DNA from: G963674685 sp964591275
GTDB lineage: Bacteria > Lernaellota > Lernaellaia > JACKCT01
DNA length: 64,000 bases
Direction: 5' to 3'
Assembly: GCA_964591275.1 (NCBI GenBank)
Contig: CAZQAE010000027.1
Coordinates: 1 to 64,000, forward strand
The first letter of the stretch is position 1. Every line of letters begins with the position of its first letter. Positions 44,069 through 52,852 of the stretch are shown here, piece after piece. The notes beneath the pieces are model-generated. The model ran no database searches and was not told where the DNA came from. It was given only the letters and a program-made list of their open reading frames with translations. Both the position numbers and the translations under genes were made by a program.

Positions 44069-44521
44069 TCAGTCCCGGCCCGTGTGGCCGAATCCACCGT
44101 CTCCACGATCCGTGTCCGACAGTTCTTCGGCAACGACAATCTTTGCTTTTGCTACGGCGCACAGCACTAATTGCGCTATTCGATCGCCACTGGCGATACG
44201 AAATGTTTCGGCGCCAAGGTTCGCGAGAATGACCTTTAATTCACCGCGATAATCGGCGTCTATCGTGCCCGGCGTGTTCAAACACGTGACGCCGTATTTC
44301 AACGCCAGACCGCTGCGCGGCCTGACCTGCAATTCATAACCCATTGGAACTTCCACAGCGAGGCCCGTCGGAACGGCGAATCGCTGCCCCGGAGCCAAAT
44401 CGACGGGACCGGGAAGAAAAGCTCTGACGTCCATACCGGAACTGCCCGGCGTTGCGTAGCCGGGCAGTCGTAAATCATCAGTTGTATCGAGCTTTTTAAT
44501 TCGAACTTTAACGCTTTCCAT
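44069..44521 (-). CDS. dut: dUTP diphosphatase
   Basis: Hydrolyses dUTP to dUMP and pyrophosphate, limiting uracil in DNA and feeding dTMP synthesis. The five trimeric dUTPase motifs are seen: ATPGSSGMDVRA (1), RPRSGLALKYG (2), LNTPGTIDADYRGELKV (3, with the catalytic Asp), GDRIAQLVL (4) and TDRGDGGFGHTG (5). The start ATG at 44521 is one base after the pnp stop; an in-frame TTG at 44530 would overlap pnp. The length of 150 residues is normal. Last enzyme of the operon. Confidence 0.95.
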   Translation of the reverse strand: MESVKVRIKKLDTTDDLRLPGYATPGSSGMDVRAFLPGPVDLAPGQRFAVPTGLAVEVPMGYELQVRPRSGLALKYGVTCLNTPGTIDADYRGELKVILANLGAETFRIASGDRIAQLVLCAVAKAKIVVAEELSDTDRGDGGFGHTGRD

Positions 44522-44522
44522 C

Positions 44523-46631
44523 TCAGTCAAGAACGTCGGCGGGATTCATACCCAGCGCCGTTTTGCGCGACAGACGCACGCGACCGGTCCTGTCGATTTC
44601 AAGAACTTCCACCAGGAACTCATCGCCTTCTGACAGAACATCCCTAACGGCATCAATTCTTTCGTTCGCGATTTGCGAGATGTGCACAAGGCCATCCTGC
44701 CCGGGCAGAACTTCGACGAAGGCCCCGAAATCCATGATCTTCACCACGCGGCCCATGTAAAATTTCCCGACTTCCAATTCCGCCGTGAAAGAGCGAATCA
44801 TTTTGATGGCCGCATCGGCTGCCTTTTGATCAGGGCTGGCCACGTTGATGCGCCCTTCGTCATCCACATCGATTTTGGCGCCCGTCTGTTCGACAATGGA
44901 TCGGATGGTTTTCCCTCCCGGTCCAATGACGTCTCTGATTTTATCGACTGGAATGTTGATTGTAATAATGCGGGGCGCATATTTGGAAAGTTCTGCACGC
45001 GGCTCGGTAATTTCCTCGACCATCTTTGACAGTATGTGCAACCGTCCTTCTTTCGCCTGGTCAAGAGCCTCGGTGAGAATCTCCTCGTTAATTCCGCCGA
45101 TCTTGATATCCATCTGGATGGCAGTTACACCCTTTTGGGTACCGATGACTTTGAAATCCATATCGCCCATGTGGTCTTCGTCACCAAGAATGTCGGAAAG
45201 CACGGCGTAGTTGTCGCCTTCCATAACCAGACCCATGGCGATGCCGGCCACCGAGTCCATGGTCGGAACACCGGCGTCCATAAGAGCTAGCGAAGCGCCG
45301 CAAACCGTCGCCATGGACGACGAGCCGTTTGATTCAAGAATGTCGGAAACAACACGAATTGTATAAGGGAAATCATCCCAATCGGGCATAATCGGCGTCA
45401 CGCCCCGACGCGCTAGAGCGCCATGCCCAATTTCCCTTCTTCCCGGTCCCCGCAGGAACTTGGCTTCGCCCACGCAGAAGGGAGGAAAATTGTAATGCAG
45501 CAGGAACTTGCGCCATTCGTCCACATTGAGCCCTTCGATCTTCTGTTCATCAGACCGTGTTCCAAGGGTAATGACAACCATGGACTGCGTTTCGCCACGG
45601 GTAAAGATGGCGCTTCCGTGCGTCCTGGGCAGATAACCCACCTCGCAAGCGATAGGCCTGATCTCGTTGAATCGCCGGCCATCGATTCTGACTTTGTCTT
45701 CCAAAATCATTTTGCGCATTTGATGAGATTTCAAATTTCCATATGCTGTGGAAATAGCGCCGGCGTCGATCTGCTCATCTTCGCTGCGATCGGCATTGAT
45801 CTTTGCAACCGTTTCTTTTTTCAGTTTCGACAGCGTCTCATACCGCGAAATCTTTTCCTTTATGGCCAGGGATTTATTCAGTTCCTCAAGGCAGGCGCCT
45901 GACACCAAATCGAAAATTTTGGGATCGGGTTGGACAACTTCAAAATCGATCTTTTCCACGCCGACGGCTTTTCGCAGCTCTTCCTGCATCTCAATGAGGG
46001 GCTGCATGGATTTGTGCCCAAACATGATGGCTTCGACCATGTCCTTTTCCGAGACAAACTTGGCGCCGCCTTCCACCATGACAATGGCATCCTTCGTTCC
46101 GGCGACAATGATGTCGATGTCGCTTTCCTCGATCTCAGGATGGGTCGGATTACAAATCAGTTTCCCGTCCACGCGTCCTACTCGTACGCCGGCCAAAGGC
46201 CCGGCAAATGGAATTTTGGAAATGTGCAGGGCGGCCGAGGATGCCGTAATGGCCATAACATCGGATGGATGAATCTCATCCTTGGAAATCACGGAGGCGA
46301 TTATCTGCGTTTCACGCAGCCAACCCTTCGGAAATTTCGGACGAAGCGGCCTGTCGATCATTCGGCTGACCAGCGTCTCAGCTTCCGTCAGGCGACCCTC
46401 TCTTTTGAAAAAACCGCCGGGGAATCTTCCGGCAGCCCATGTTTTTTCTTGATAATCACAAGTCAGCGGAAGGAAATCGCGGCCCTCTCGCTCTTTGTCT
46501 TCAGCGACAGCGGTGGCCATGACCATCGTTTCGCCAACTTTCATAACGATGGAGCCGTGCGCTTGTTTGGCGAGTTTGCCAGTCTCCATCTCGATTTTAT
46601 AGCCGTTAAGCTCAATTTCCACAGTTTTCAT
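44523..46631 (-). CDS. pnp: Polyribonucleotide nucleotidyltransferase (PNPase)
   Basis: A 3'-5' phosphorolytic exoribonuclease and degradosome component. Two RNase PH domains (1-220 and about 310-540, with SNGSSSMATVCGASLALMDAG and DILGDEDHMGDMDFKVIGT carrying the metal/phosphate site), a KH domain (IINIPVDKIRDVIGPGGKTIR in two parts) and a C-terminal S1 domain (FYMGRVVKIMDFGAFVEVLPG). 702 residues matches the family. Ribosome site GGAAGGA lies about nine bases upstream. It follows rpsO by 81 bases, as in many bacteria, where the rpsO-pnp leader is regulated by RNase III and PNPase itself; I did not verify such a stem here. Confidence 0.97.
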   Translation of the reverse strand: MKTVEIELNGYKIEMETGKLAKQAHGSIVMKVGETMVMATAVAEDKEREGRDFLPLTCDYQEKTWAAGRFPGGFFKREGRLTEAETLVSRMIDRPLRPKFPKGWLRETQIIASVISKDEIHPSDVMAITASSAALHISKIPFAGPLAGVRVGRVDGKLICNPTHPEIEESDIDIIVAGTKDAIVMVEGGAKFVSEKDMVEAIMFGHKSMQPLIEMQEELRKAVGVEKIDFEVVQPDPKIFDLVSGACLEELNKSLAIKEKISRYETLSKLKKETVAKINADRSEDEQIDAGAISTAYGNLKSHQMRKMILEDKVRIDGRRFNEIRPIACEVGYLPRTHGSAIFTRGETQSMVVITLGTRSDEQKIEGLNVDEWRKFLLHYNFPPFCVGEAKFLRGPGRREIGHGALARRGVTPIMPDWDDFPYTIRVVSDILESNGSSSMATVCGASLALMDAGVPTMDSVAGIAMGLVMEGDNYAVLSDILGDEDHMGDMDFKVIGTQKGVTAIQMDIKIGGINEEILTEALDQAKEGRLHILSKMVEEITEPRAELSKYAPRIITINIPVDKIRDVIGPGGKTIRSIVEQTGAKIDVDDEGRINVASPDQKAADAAIKMIRSFTAELEVGKFYMGRVVKIMDFGAFVEVLPGQDGLVHISQIANERIDAVRDVLSEGDEFLVEVLEIDRTGRVRLSRKTALGMNPADVLD

Positions 46632-46712
46632 TCTTTATCTTCCTTCCAAACGCAATAAGGCACACCCCGCGGCAACAGGCCGTGAGGCACGCAATAAATC
46701 GTTGTCCATTTG

Positions 46713-46982
46713 TTACTTACGAATTCCCAGCGCCGCAATGAGTCTTTTATAGCGATTGATGTCTTTTTGACGCAGGTAGTTCAGTAATGATCTTCGTTGA
46801 CTGACAAGTTTCAATAAACCACGACGGGAGTGATGATCCTTCTTGTGAATCTTGAAATGCTCCGTGAGTGTCTTGATTCTCTCAGTCAGCAAAGCGACTT
46901 GAACTTCGGGAGATCCGGTATCGGACTCGTGATGTTGAAACTCTCCGACCAGTTCCTTTTTTCGCTCCGCATCAGTGGGCAT
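46713..46982 (-). CDS. rpsO: 30S ribosomal protein S15
   Basis: 89 residues, the normal length. HESDTGSPEVQVALLTERI, HKKDHHSRRGLLKLVSQRR and LLNYLRQKDINRYKRLI are the conserved blocks that contact 16S rRNA helices 20-22. Ribosome site GGAG about eleven bases upstream of the ATG. Located between truB and pnp as in most bacteria. Confidence 0.97.
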   Translation of the reverse strand: MPTDAERKKELVGEFQHHESDTGSPEVQVALLTERIKTLTEHFKIHKKDHHSRRGLLKLVSQRRSLLNYLRQKDINRYKRLIAALGIRK

Positions 46983-47090
46983 TTTTCCTTTTTCTCCTTC
47001 TCAAATTTCTTCTATCCTTCAAATCTCGATGCGCTATTTACCATACAAGCCACGCAATTGCAAAGGACTATTCCAGCAAGCCAGCACTTT

Positions 47091-48011
47091 TTACGGAAGG
47101 TTGCGCAGCACCCTAATCAACTTCACTTTTTCACCCCCGGCATCGACGGCGCCCATGGCCAGCAGTTCGTCGCCGGAATCGATGATCCGCACTATGGAAT
47201 CCGGGGTCACCTGTCCACCCGACAATTCGCTGACAAGCGGCTGCCGACCATTGATGATCCTTATGGCACACTGATCGTCGGCGCGTAAAGGGGGAAAATT
47301 TTGAAGAGCCTGATTCATCGGCACAAGAAATCGCGCAAGATTCTCATTCGTGCCATCCACTTTAGCCGCCTCGACAAGATCATCGTACTTGTGCGCTTCT
47401 TCAATGCGAAAAGGACCAGATGCTATCCGACGCAATTCCTTTAAATGAGAAAACCCTCCGAGTTTTCGCCCCAAATCCTCTGCAAGCGTCCGTATATAGG
47501 TGCCTTTCGAGCAAGTGACGAATATCTGAAAATCAGACGAACTGCGCTTGAGCAGGCGAAATTCTCGGATGTGTATGGTTTTGGCCTTGCGCTCAACCGT
47601 TTTCCCCTTGCGCGCCATTTTGTACAGTGGCTTGCCGTCGATCTTGATCGCCGAATACATGGGAGGAATCTGGTCTATCGTCCCAACCATACCTGCAAGG
47701 GCGTCTTCTATTTGGGTTTGGGACGGCAAAGGGTCATTCGTTGAACTGATCACCTGACCCGTGCGATCTCCGGTGTCGGTGGCGTTTCCCCAGTTGACCA
47801 GGGCTTCATAGCTCTTTTCGTCTTCGTTGAAAAATTGGGCCAGGCGCGTCGCCTTGCCGACGAGCATCACCAATATGCCAGTGGCGAAGGGGTCGAGGGT
47901 GCCTGCGTGACCAATGCGCCGAGTACGAAAAAGTCTGCGGAGCTTGTCCACACAATCATGACTGGTCGGCCCGTCGGGCTTATCCAGGACCAAAATTCCA
48001 GAATGATTCAC
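47091..48011 (-). CDS. truB: tRNA pseudouridine(55) synthase
   Basis: Makes pseudouridine 55 in the T loop of tRNAs. Catalytic Asp in HAGTLDPFATGILVMLVGKATR, plus GILVLDKPDGPTSHDCVDKL at the N-terminus, SYEALVNWGNATDTGDRTG, PPMYSAIKIDGKPLYKMARKG and CSKGTYIRTLAEDLG. The start is unclear: GTG at 48011 has GGA in ribosome-site position and gives the usual short N-terminus, while a TTG at 48020 adds three residues. A C-terminal PUA-like region is present, about 220-306. Confidence 0.95.
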   Translation of the reverse strand: MNHSGILVLDKPDGPTSHDCVDKLRRLFRTRRIGHAGTLDPFATGILVMLVGKATRLAQFFNEDEKSYEALVNWGNATDTGDRTGQVISSTNDPLPSQTQIEDALAGMVGTIDQIPPMYSAIKIDGKPLYKMARKGKTVERKAKTIHIREFRLLKRSSSDFQIFVTCSKGTYIRTLAEDLGRKLGGFSHLKELRRIASGPFRIEEAHKYDDLVEAAKVDGTNENLARFLVPMNQALQNFPPLRADDQCAIRIINGRQPLVSELSGGQVTPDSIVRIIDSGDELLAMGAVDAGGEKVKLIRVLRNLP

Positions 48012-48054
48012 TTTTTCCAAAATATCTTAAAATTCGGTTATTTTGAAGTTGATA

Positions 48055-49044
48055 TTAATTTCCCGAATCCAAACCTGTGCTCAGCAATTCAACGAGTTCC
48101 CGGCGAATTTCTTCCAGTTCACCCTTCGTGCTAAAGCCTGCGGCGCGCTTATGGCCTCCGCCGCCGAAGCGACCGGCGACAATCGTCGCATCGATATTGT
48201 CGCTCGTGCGCACCGAACCCTTAATCAAAGCGTCACCGTTTTTGGCGGTCATCTCCCGCAGGAGATAGGCGGCCTCCACTCCTTCGATAGAGTTGGGAAT
48301 TTCAACAAATCCTTCCAGTGATTCCGGACCGGCTCCAGCGCGTTTGAACATGTCCGCGGTCGCAACAAGACCGGCGACTTTGCCGCCTGCCTCGATTTTC
48401 AGCGTCGGAACGACAATGCCCATAAGGACAGCCTGTTCAGGTTTTTTCTCCACAAATAAATGCCGGGCGATTTTGGATGGTTCAATCCCAAGTTCCAGCA
48501 TCTCGCCGCATATTTTCATTGACTCGGCAGTGGAATTGGCGTTTTGAAAACCTCGAGTGTCGAAGTAAATGCCTGTATAGATGCACTCGGCAATCCATTT
48601 ATCCATTTCGATGCCCCAGCGACGGAAAAGGCGATAGAGTATTTCACAAGTCGAACTCGCCCCAGCGTCAACCAGATTCAAGCGCCCGAACATCGGATTG
48701 GAGGTGTGGTGATCGATATTGATGACAAAAGGAAAGTCCTTCAATCGATCAACGGCCTCACCGACACGTGAAAATTCGCCGCAATCCAGCGTGATAAGCG
48801 CATCGAATTGAGCGAGGTCGCCAAGCTCCGTGGAAAATCTATCCTCACCGGGCAAAAAGCGACAGTAATGCGGCCTGGGATCCTCATTATAAACGACCGC
48901 CTTTTTCCCCTTTGTTTCCAACGCCCACATCAAAGCCAACGCGGATCCGACGGCATCTCCATCCGGTTGGGCATGCTGAGCCAGGAGAAAGGAGTTGTTG
49001 TTTTCAAGCGCCTCAACAATGGCGTCGAGATCATTCATCATCAT
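48055..49044 (-). CDS. nrnA: DHH/DHHA1 phosphoesterase (NrnA-type oligoribonuclease/pAp phosphatase)
   Basis: Degrades short RNA oligonucleotides and/or 3'-phosphoadenosine 5'-phosphate. DHH metal motifs: LAQHAQPDGDAVGSALALMW (D-x-D-x-G-S), ITLDCGEFSRVGEA, FVINIDHHTSNPMFG (DHH), and the DHHA1 end FGGGGHKRAAGF. The start lies in a run of ATGs overlapping the rbfA stop by 14 bases, so the two are coupled. 329 residues, family-normal. Its place between rbfA and truB is the common NrnA location. Confidence 0.93.
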   Translation of the reverse strand: MMMNDLDAIVEALENNNSFLLAQHAQPDGDAVGSALALMWALETKGKKAVVYNEDPRPHYCRFLPGEDRFSTELGDLAQFDALITLDCGEFSRVGEAVDRLKDFPFVINIDHHTSNPMFGRLNLVDAGASSTCEILYRLFRRWGIEMDKWIAECIYTGIYFDTRGFQNANSTAESMKICGEMLELGIEPSKIARHLFVEKKPEQAVLMGIVVPTLKIEAGGKVAGLVATADMFKRAGAGPESLEGFVEIPNSIEGVEAAYLLREMTAKNGDALIKGSVRTSDNIDATIVAGRFGGGGHKRAAGFSTKGELEEIRRELVELLSTGLDSGN

Positions 49045-49441
49045 CTATTGTGTCCGTATTTTTATTTTCTTCGTCTTTGCGTATCTGGTCGAAGAGGCTT
49101 TCCATCCTCAGGACATGCTGTTGGGATGAATCGTGTAAAAAGCGTAACTCGGGCGTATATTGCAATCTCAGTTCATCGGCTATTTTTCTTTTCAGCACAG
49201 GCGAAGTGGCGACAAGACTCTTTCGCGCCAAAGCGATCTCTTTTTCATCGGCGAACAAGCTGAAAAACACCTTGGCGATTCTGTTATCCGGCGTCATCTC
49301 CACGGCGGTAATGGATATTTCAGTCAACCTAGGATCGTCGAAACCGGCCAGAAGCGCTGAGGCGATAATTCGATGAATCGCCGCACCGATCCGATCCCCT
49401 CTTTTGAAGCCATGATATTTTTTTACACTTCTTTTTTTCAT
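49031..49441 (-). CDS. rbfA: Ribosome-binding factor A
   Basis: 30S maturation factor with a KH-type fold. Conserved features: RGDRIGAAIHRIIASALL, DDPRLTEISITAVEMTPDNR and AKVFFSLFADEKE, then LRLQYTPELRFLHD. It ends with an acidic tail (DEENKNTDTIDDDE) longer than usual. The stop overlaps the nrnA start. Placement after ylxP and infB supports the call. Confidence 0.94.
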   Translation of the reverse strand: MKKRSVKKYHGFKRGDRIGAAIHRIIASALLAGFDDPRLTEISITAVEMTPDNRIAKVFFSLFADEKEIALARKSLVATSPVLKRKIADELRLQYTPELRFLHDSSQQHVLRMESLFDQIRKDEENKNTDTIDDDE

Positions 49442-49461
49442 TATCTAAACCTGCTTGAACC

Positions 49462-49761
49462 TCACTTCCAGGGCGATCCCGTCGTCAATTCAATATCGTG
49501 GTCAACAATCTCCGCCAAATGGAGACTGTGTATAAAATTCAGCATCTTATCCAGGCCGGAATTGACGTAAGCCGTATCGCTGCCAACCATGACGAATGCC
49601 AGCCTTGCGCTGGTATGCACATCGTTTTCGCCGACTTCCGAAACACTGACATTGAAGGATTCTCTTGTTTTGGCGAGGATTCGTTTGACAACGCGCCTTT
49701 TATCCTTGAGCGAAACCGCTCCGTGTATATGGCAAATGATGGTCAAGGCGCCGACAACCAT
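49462..49761 (-). CDS. YlxP/DUF503 family protein
   Basis: 99 residues: VVGALTIICHIHGAVSLKDK (the SLKDKR motif is the family hallmark), VVKRILAKTRESFNVSVSEV and ARLAFVMVGSDTAYVNSGLD. It lies between infB and rbfA, as in many Gram-positive and deltaproteobacterial operons. Role not established; probably in ribosome biogenesis by context. Confidence 0.92.
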   Translation of the reverse strand: MVVGALTIICHIHGAVSLKDKRRVVKRILAKTRESFNVSVSEVGENDVHTSARLAFVMVGSDTAYVNSGLDKMLNFIHSLHLAEIVDHDIELTTGSPWK

Positions 49762-49783
49762 AAGACGCGCTCACTAATAAAGA

Positions 49784-52534
49784 TTATGCGGAAGTCGCCT
49801 CGCCCAGTACGCCAGCCGATTCCAGAATGGAATAGCATTCCAGAATATCGCCAATGTGGATATCGTTGAAATTCGCAATCTGCATGCCGCATTCATATCC
49901 GGAAGCCACTTCCTTGGCATCGTCCTTAAAACGTTTGAGCGACGCCAGACGCCCATTATAAACTTCTACACTGTCGCGCAGCAATCTGACGTGCGAATCG
50001 CGCATCACCTTTCCATCGGTGACGTAGGAACCGGCGATCTTGCCAATGCGGGAAACGGAGAAAATATTGCGTACCTCCGCCCTGCCCTGGTAAACCTCTG
50101 TGAAGACAGGCGCCAGCAATCCCGTCATGGCTCCTCTGATGTCGTCCAAAAGTTCGTAAATGATCGAATAAACCTTGATCTGCACGCCTTCTCGCCCCGC
50201 CAAGTCACGGACTTCAGGGGAGGGCCGAACATTGAAACCGATAACGAGGGCTTCGGAAGCCACCGCAAAATTGATGTCGCCCTCGGTGATGGCGCCGACG
50301 CCGGAATGGGCAACAGTCACCTTGACCATTTCCGTGGTCAGTTTATGCAGGGCGTCTTTCACGGCTTCGACAGAGCCCTGAACATCGCCTTTGAGCACTA
50401 GCTTGAGTTCCTTGACTCCATCTTCCTTGATCTGATCGAAGAGATTTTCGAGACTGACCTTGCCCATGCGCTGAGTTCGAGCCTCTCGCGCCTTGTTCAT
50501 CATAATTTCGGCGGCCTGTTTGGCCTTCTTTTCGTTTTCGGCCACAAAAAATCTGTCGCCCGCCTCCGCCACGCCACCCAAGCCCACAACCTCGACAGGA
50601 TCAGCGGGTTTGGCCTCATAAACGCGTTCACCGGAACTGTCGTGCATAAACCGTACACGACCGTGAAAAATGCCGGAAACGATGGGATCCCCAACGCATA
50701 GCGTTCCTTCACTCACCAGGATCGTCGCCACAGGTCCGCGCCCCTTTTCAAGGCGCGCTTCCAGGACGACTCCCGAAGCCTTTTTGTCGGAATTGGCCTT
50801 GAGTTCCATGATTTCAGCCTGGAGTAAGACTTTTTCGAGAAGATCTTGAACTCCAGTTCCCTGCTTGGCCGACACCAGGGCAAATTGCGTATCGCCACCC
50901 CACGACTCTTGCAGAAGGCCGAACTCAGCCAGTTCGGCGTATATTTTCTTGAGTTTATCCTCGCCCTTATCAATCTTGTTAATGGCCACAACGATAGGAA
51001 CCTTGGCGTCCCTGGCGTGGTTGATGGCTTCAGCGGTTTGCGGCATTACGCCGTCGTCAGCCGCCACGACGAGAATGACGATATCGGTCACGTGCGCTCC
51101 GCGCGCACGCATCAGCGTAAAGGATTCGTGACCGGGCGTATCGATAAACGCGATACTCTTACCACCGACATCCACTTTATAGGCGCCGATATGCTGCGTG
51201 ATGCCCCCCGCCTCGCCCGTAACAACGCTCGTGGAACGAATAGCATCAAGAAGCGAGGTTTTCCCGTGATCGACATGCCCCATCACCGTCACCACGGGAT
51301 GTCTCGGCTTGAGATTTCCCTCATCTTCCTGCTCGGTGTTGAAGAACGACTCCACCTCCACCGTTATATCCTCAATCTCGTAATCGTACTCCGCAGCAAT
51401 AATCGTGGCCGAATCGATATCCAGGGATTGATTGATGGTAACGCCCTGGCCCATCGCGAACAGTTTCTTGATCAGTTCGCTGGATTTGATGCCTATGCGG
51501 CGAGCCAATTCTCCAACCTTGATCGCACCCTCAATTTTAATTTTTCTCTTTATGGCTTTTGGCGTTGTGATTTCGGTACTCTTCAAATCACTCGATTTTT
51601 TCTTTCTATGACGCTCAACGCGAAGCTCTCTTTGCTGCTGTTCTTTAGTTCGGCGACGACTTCCATATCCTTGTGATCGAGATATTTCAATAACACGCCG
51701 ACCTTTTCTTTCAGGCTTGTCCTTGTCGTCTTCGGTCTTGGCGGCATCCTTTTTTGGCCCCGGGGGCGTTGTCGGCGCAACTGGAGTCGCCGGACGTGAA
51801 ATCACTCGCGCCGGTTCGGCCGTCACTCCGCGTATTTTTCGCATCCGCGTCTGCCGGCGAGATTTTGCCTTGTTCTTGTCGGCATCGCTTTGTTCTTTTT
51901 CTTCCGTCTTCTCCGTGGCTTCAAAAACAGGTTCAACAACGGCTTCAGGTTCCGCTTCTTCGCCTGACGGCGTCGACTCAGGCAATGGTTCCGCCACTGC
52001 GTCGGCGTCCTTTTCGGATTCTTCATCCGTCGTGGCTTCATCGACGATATCTGTTGATGGAGTCTCCGCTGAGTCCACAACCTCAGGCAGCTCGACGACA
52101 TCTTCTTCCTGCAAATCCTCCAGCCTTTCGACTTCGTCCAAGGGCTGGAGTTTCGTTACTCTTTTACGCCCAAGCACATCGCCGATGGACTTAGAGGCTT
52201 CAGGCGACTCTGTTGAGATTTTCTTTTTCGGCTGCCTGTCCACTTTTTCCGAGACGGGAGTTTCAGGCTCAGGTTCCGGCGTCTCAACTGGCGCGGCAGC
52301 CCGCTTGCTTACCCGACGTCGAATCACGGTTTTTCCTAATCGACGCTCAGAATATCCACCGCCCTCTTTCTCTTTTTCTTTCTTCAACAGGGTCCGAACC
52401 CGCGGCAGGATACCGGTATCGATCATCGACTGCATGTCGTCAACAAAGATCCCCAGATCCTTGAGTCTGACAAGGAAAACCGAAGGGTCCTGTTTCAGTT
52501 TATCTGCAGCGTCGACAACTGATATTTTCGCCAT
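49784..52534 (-). CDS. infB: Translation initiation factor IF-2
   Basis: GTPase that brings initiator tRNA to the 30S subunit. The start at 52534 follows GGGAGA by about ten bases; an upstream in-frame TTG (52543) is less likely. N-terminal IF2N-type helix (MAKISVVDAADKLKQDPSVF), a long charged linker (about 60-330, Glu/Pro rich then Arg/Lys rich), a second IF2N (KVGELARRIGIKSSELIKKL), then G domain VTVMGHVDHGKTSLLDAI, IDTPGHESFTLMRARGA and VAINKIDKGEDKL, followed by beta-barrel and C-terminal domains (SVEAVKDALHKL). 916 residues. Confidence 0.97.
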   Translation of the reverse strand: MAKISVVDAADKLKQDPSVFLVRLKDLGIFVDDMQSMIDTGILPRVRTLLKKEKEKEGGGYSERRLGKTVIRRRVSKRAAAPVETPEPEPETPVSEKVDRQPKKKISTESPEASKSIGDVLGRKRVTKLQPLDEVERLEDLQEEDVVELPEVVDSAETPSTDIVDEATTDEESEKDADAVAEPLPESTPSGEEAEPEAVVEPVFEATEKTEEKEQSDADKNKAKSRRQTRMRKIRGVTAEPARVISRPATPVAPTTPPGPKKDAAKTEDDKDKPERKGRRVIEISRSQGYGSRRRTKEQQQRELRVERHRKKKSSDLKSTEITTPKAIKRKIKIEGAIKVGELARRIGIKSSELIKKLFAMGQGVTINQSLDIDSATIIAAEYDYEIEDITVEVESFFNTEQEDEGNLKPRHPVVTVMGHVDHGKTSLLDAIRSTSVVTGEAGGITQHIGAYKVDVGGKSIAFIDTPGHESFTLMRARGAHVTDIVILVVAADDGVMPQTAEAINHARDAKVPIVVAINKIDKGEDKLKKIYAELAEFGLLQESWGGDTQFALVSAKQGTGVQDLLEKVLLQAEIMELKANSDKKASGVVLEARLEKGRGPVATILVSEGTLCVGDPIVSGIFHGRVRFMHDSSGERVYEAKPADPVEVVGLGGVAEAGDRFFVAENEKKAKQAAEIMMNKAREARTQRMGKVSLENLFDQIKEDGVKELKLVLKGDVQGSVEAVKDALHKLTTEMVKVTVAHSGVGAITEGDINFAVASEALVIGFNVRPSPEVRDLAGREGVQIKVYSIIYELLDDIRGAMTGLLAPVFTEVYQGRAEVRNIFSVSRIGKIAGSYVTDGKVMRDSHVRLLRDSVEVYNGRLASLKRFKDDAKEVASGYECGMQIANFNDIHIGDILECYSILESAGVLGEATSA

Positions 52535-52551
52535 CGAAAACAATCTCCCAG

Positions 52552-52833
52552 CTATCCGGAAAGGCCGGATCGCATGTTTATCACCATTTGGCGCAAATTT
52601 TCAACATAGATTTGAAGGAAATCCCTCTTCAGCGTCCAATAAAACGCCTTTTTCTTCAAAGCCGATTCAAAACACGTCTCATTTCGACAGACATAAGCGC
52701 CGCGTCCACCTTGATCTTGCTGCTTATCAACTTTCAACTCCCCATCGGGACCTGCATAAAATCGAATAAAGCAGCTTTTCTTACTTCTCCTTTTGCGGCA
52801 TCCACAGCACGTGCGAATCGGATCATGCGCCAT
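52552..52833 (-). CDS. YlxR/DUF448 family RNA-binding protein
   Basis: 93 residues with IRTCCGCRKRRSKKSCFIRF, GGRGAYVCRNETCFESALKK and RDFLQIY. The family is found between nusA and infB in many bacteria, as here, and is suggested to bind RNA. The N-terminal C-C-x-C and the later Cys pair may hold a metal. Confidence 0.93.
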   Translation of the reverse strand: MAHDPIRTCCGCRKRRSKKSCFIRFYAGPDGELKVDKQQDQGGRGAYVCRNETCFESALKKKAFYWTLKRDFLQIYVENLRQMVINMRSGLSG

Positions 52834-52852
52834 CCATCTATTCCCATGCTAT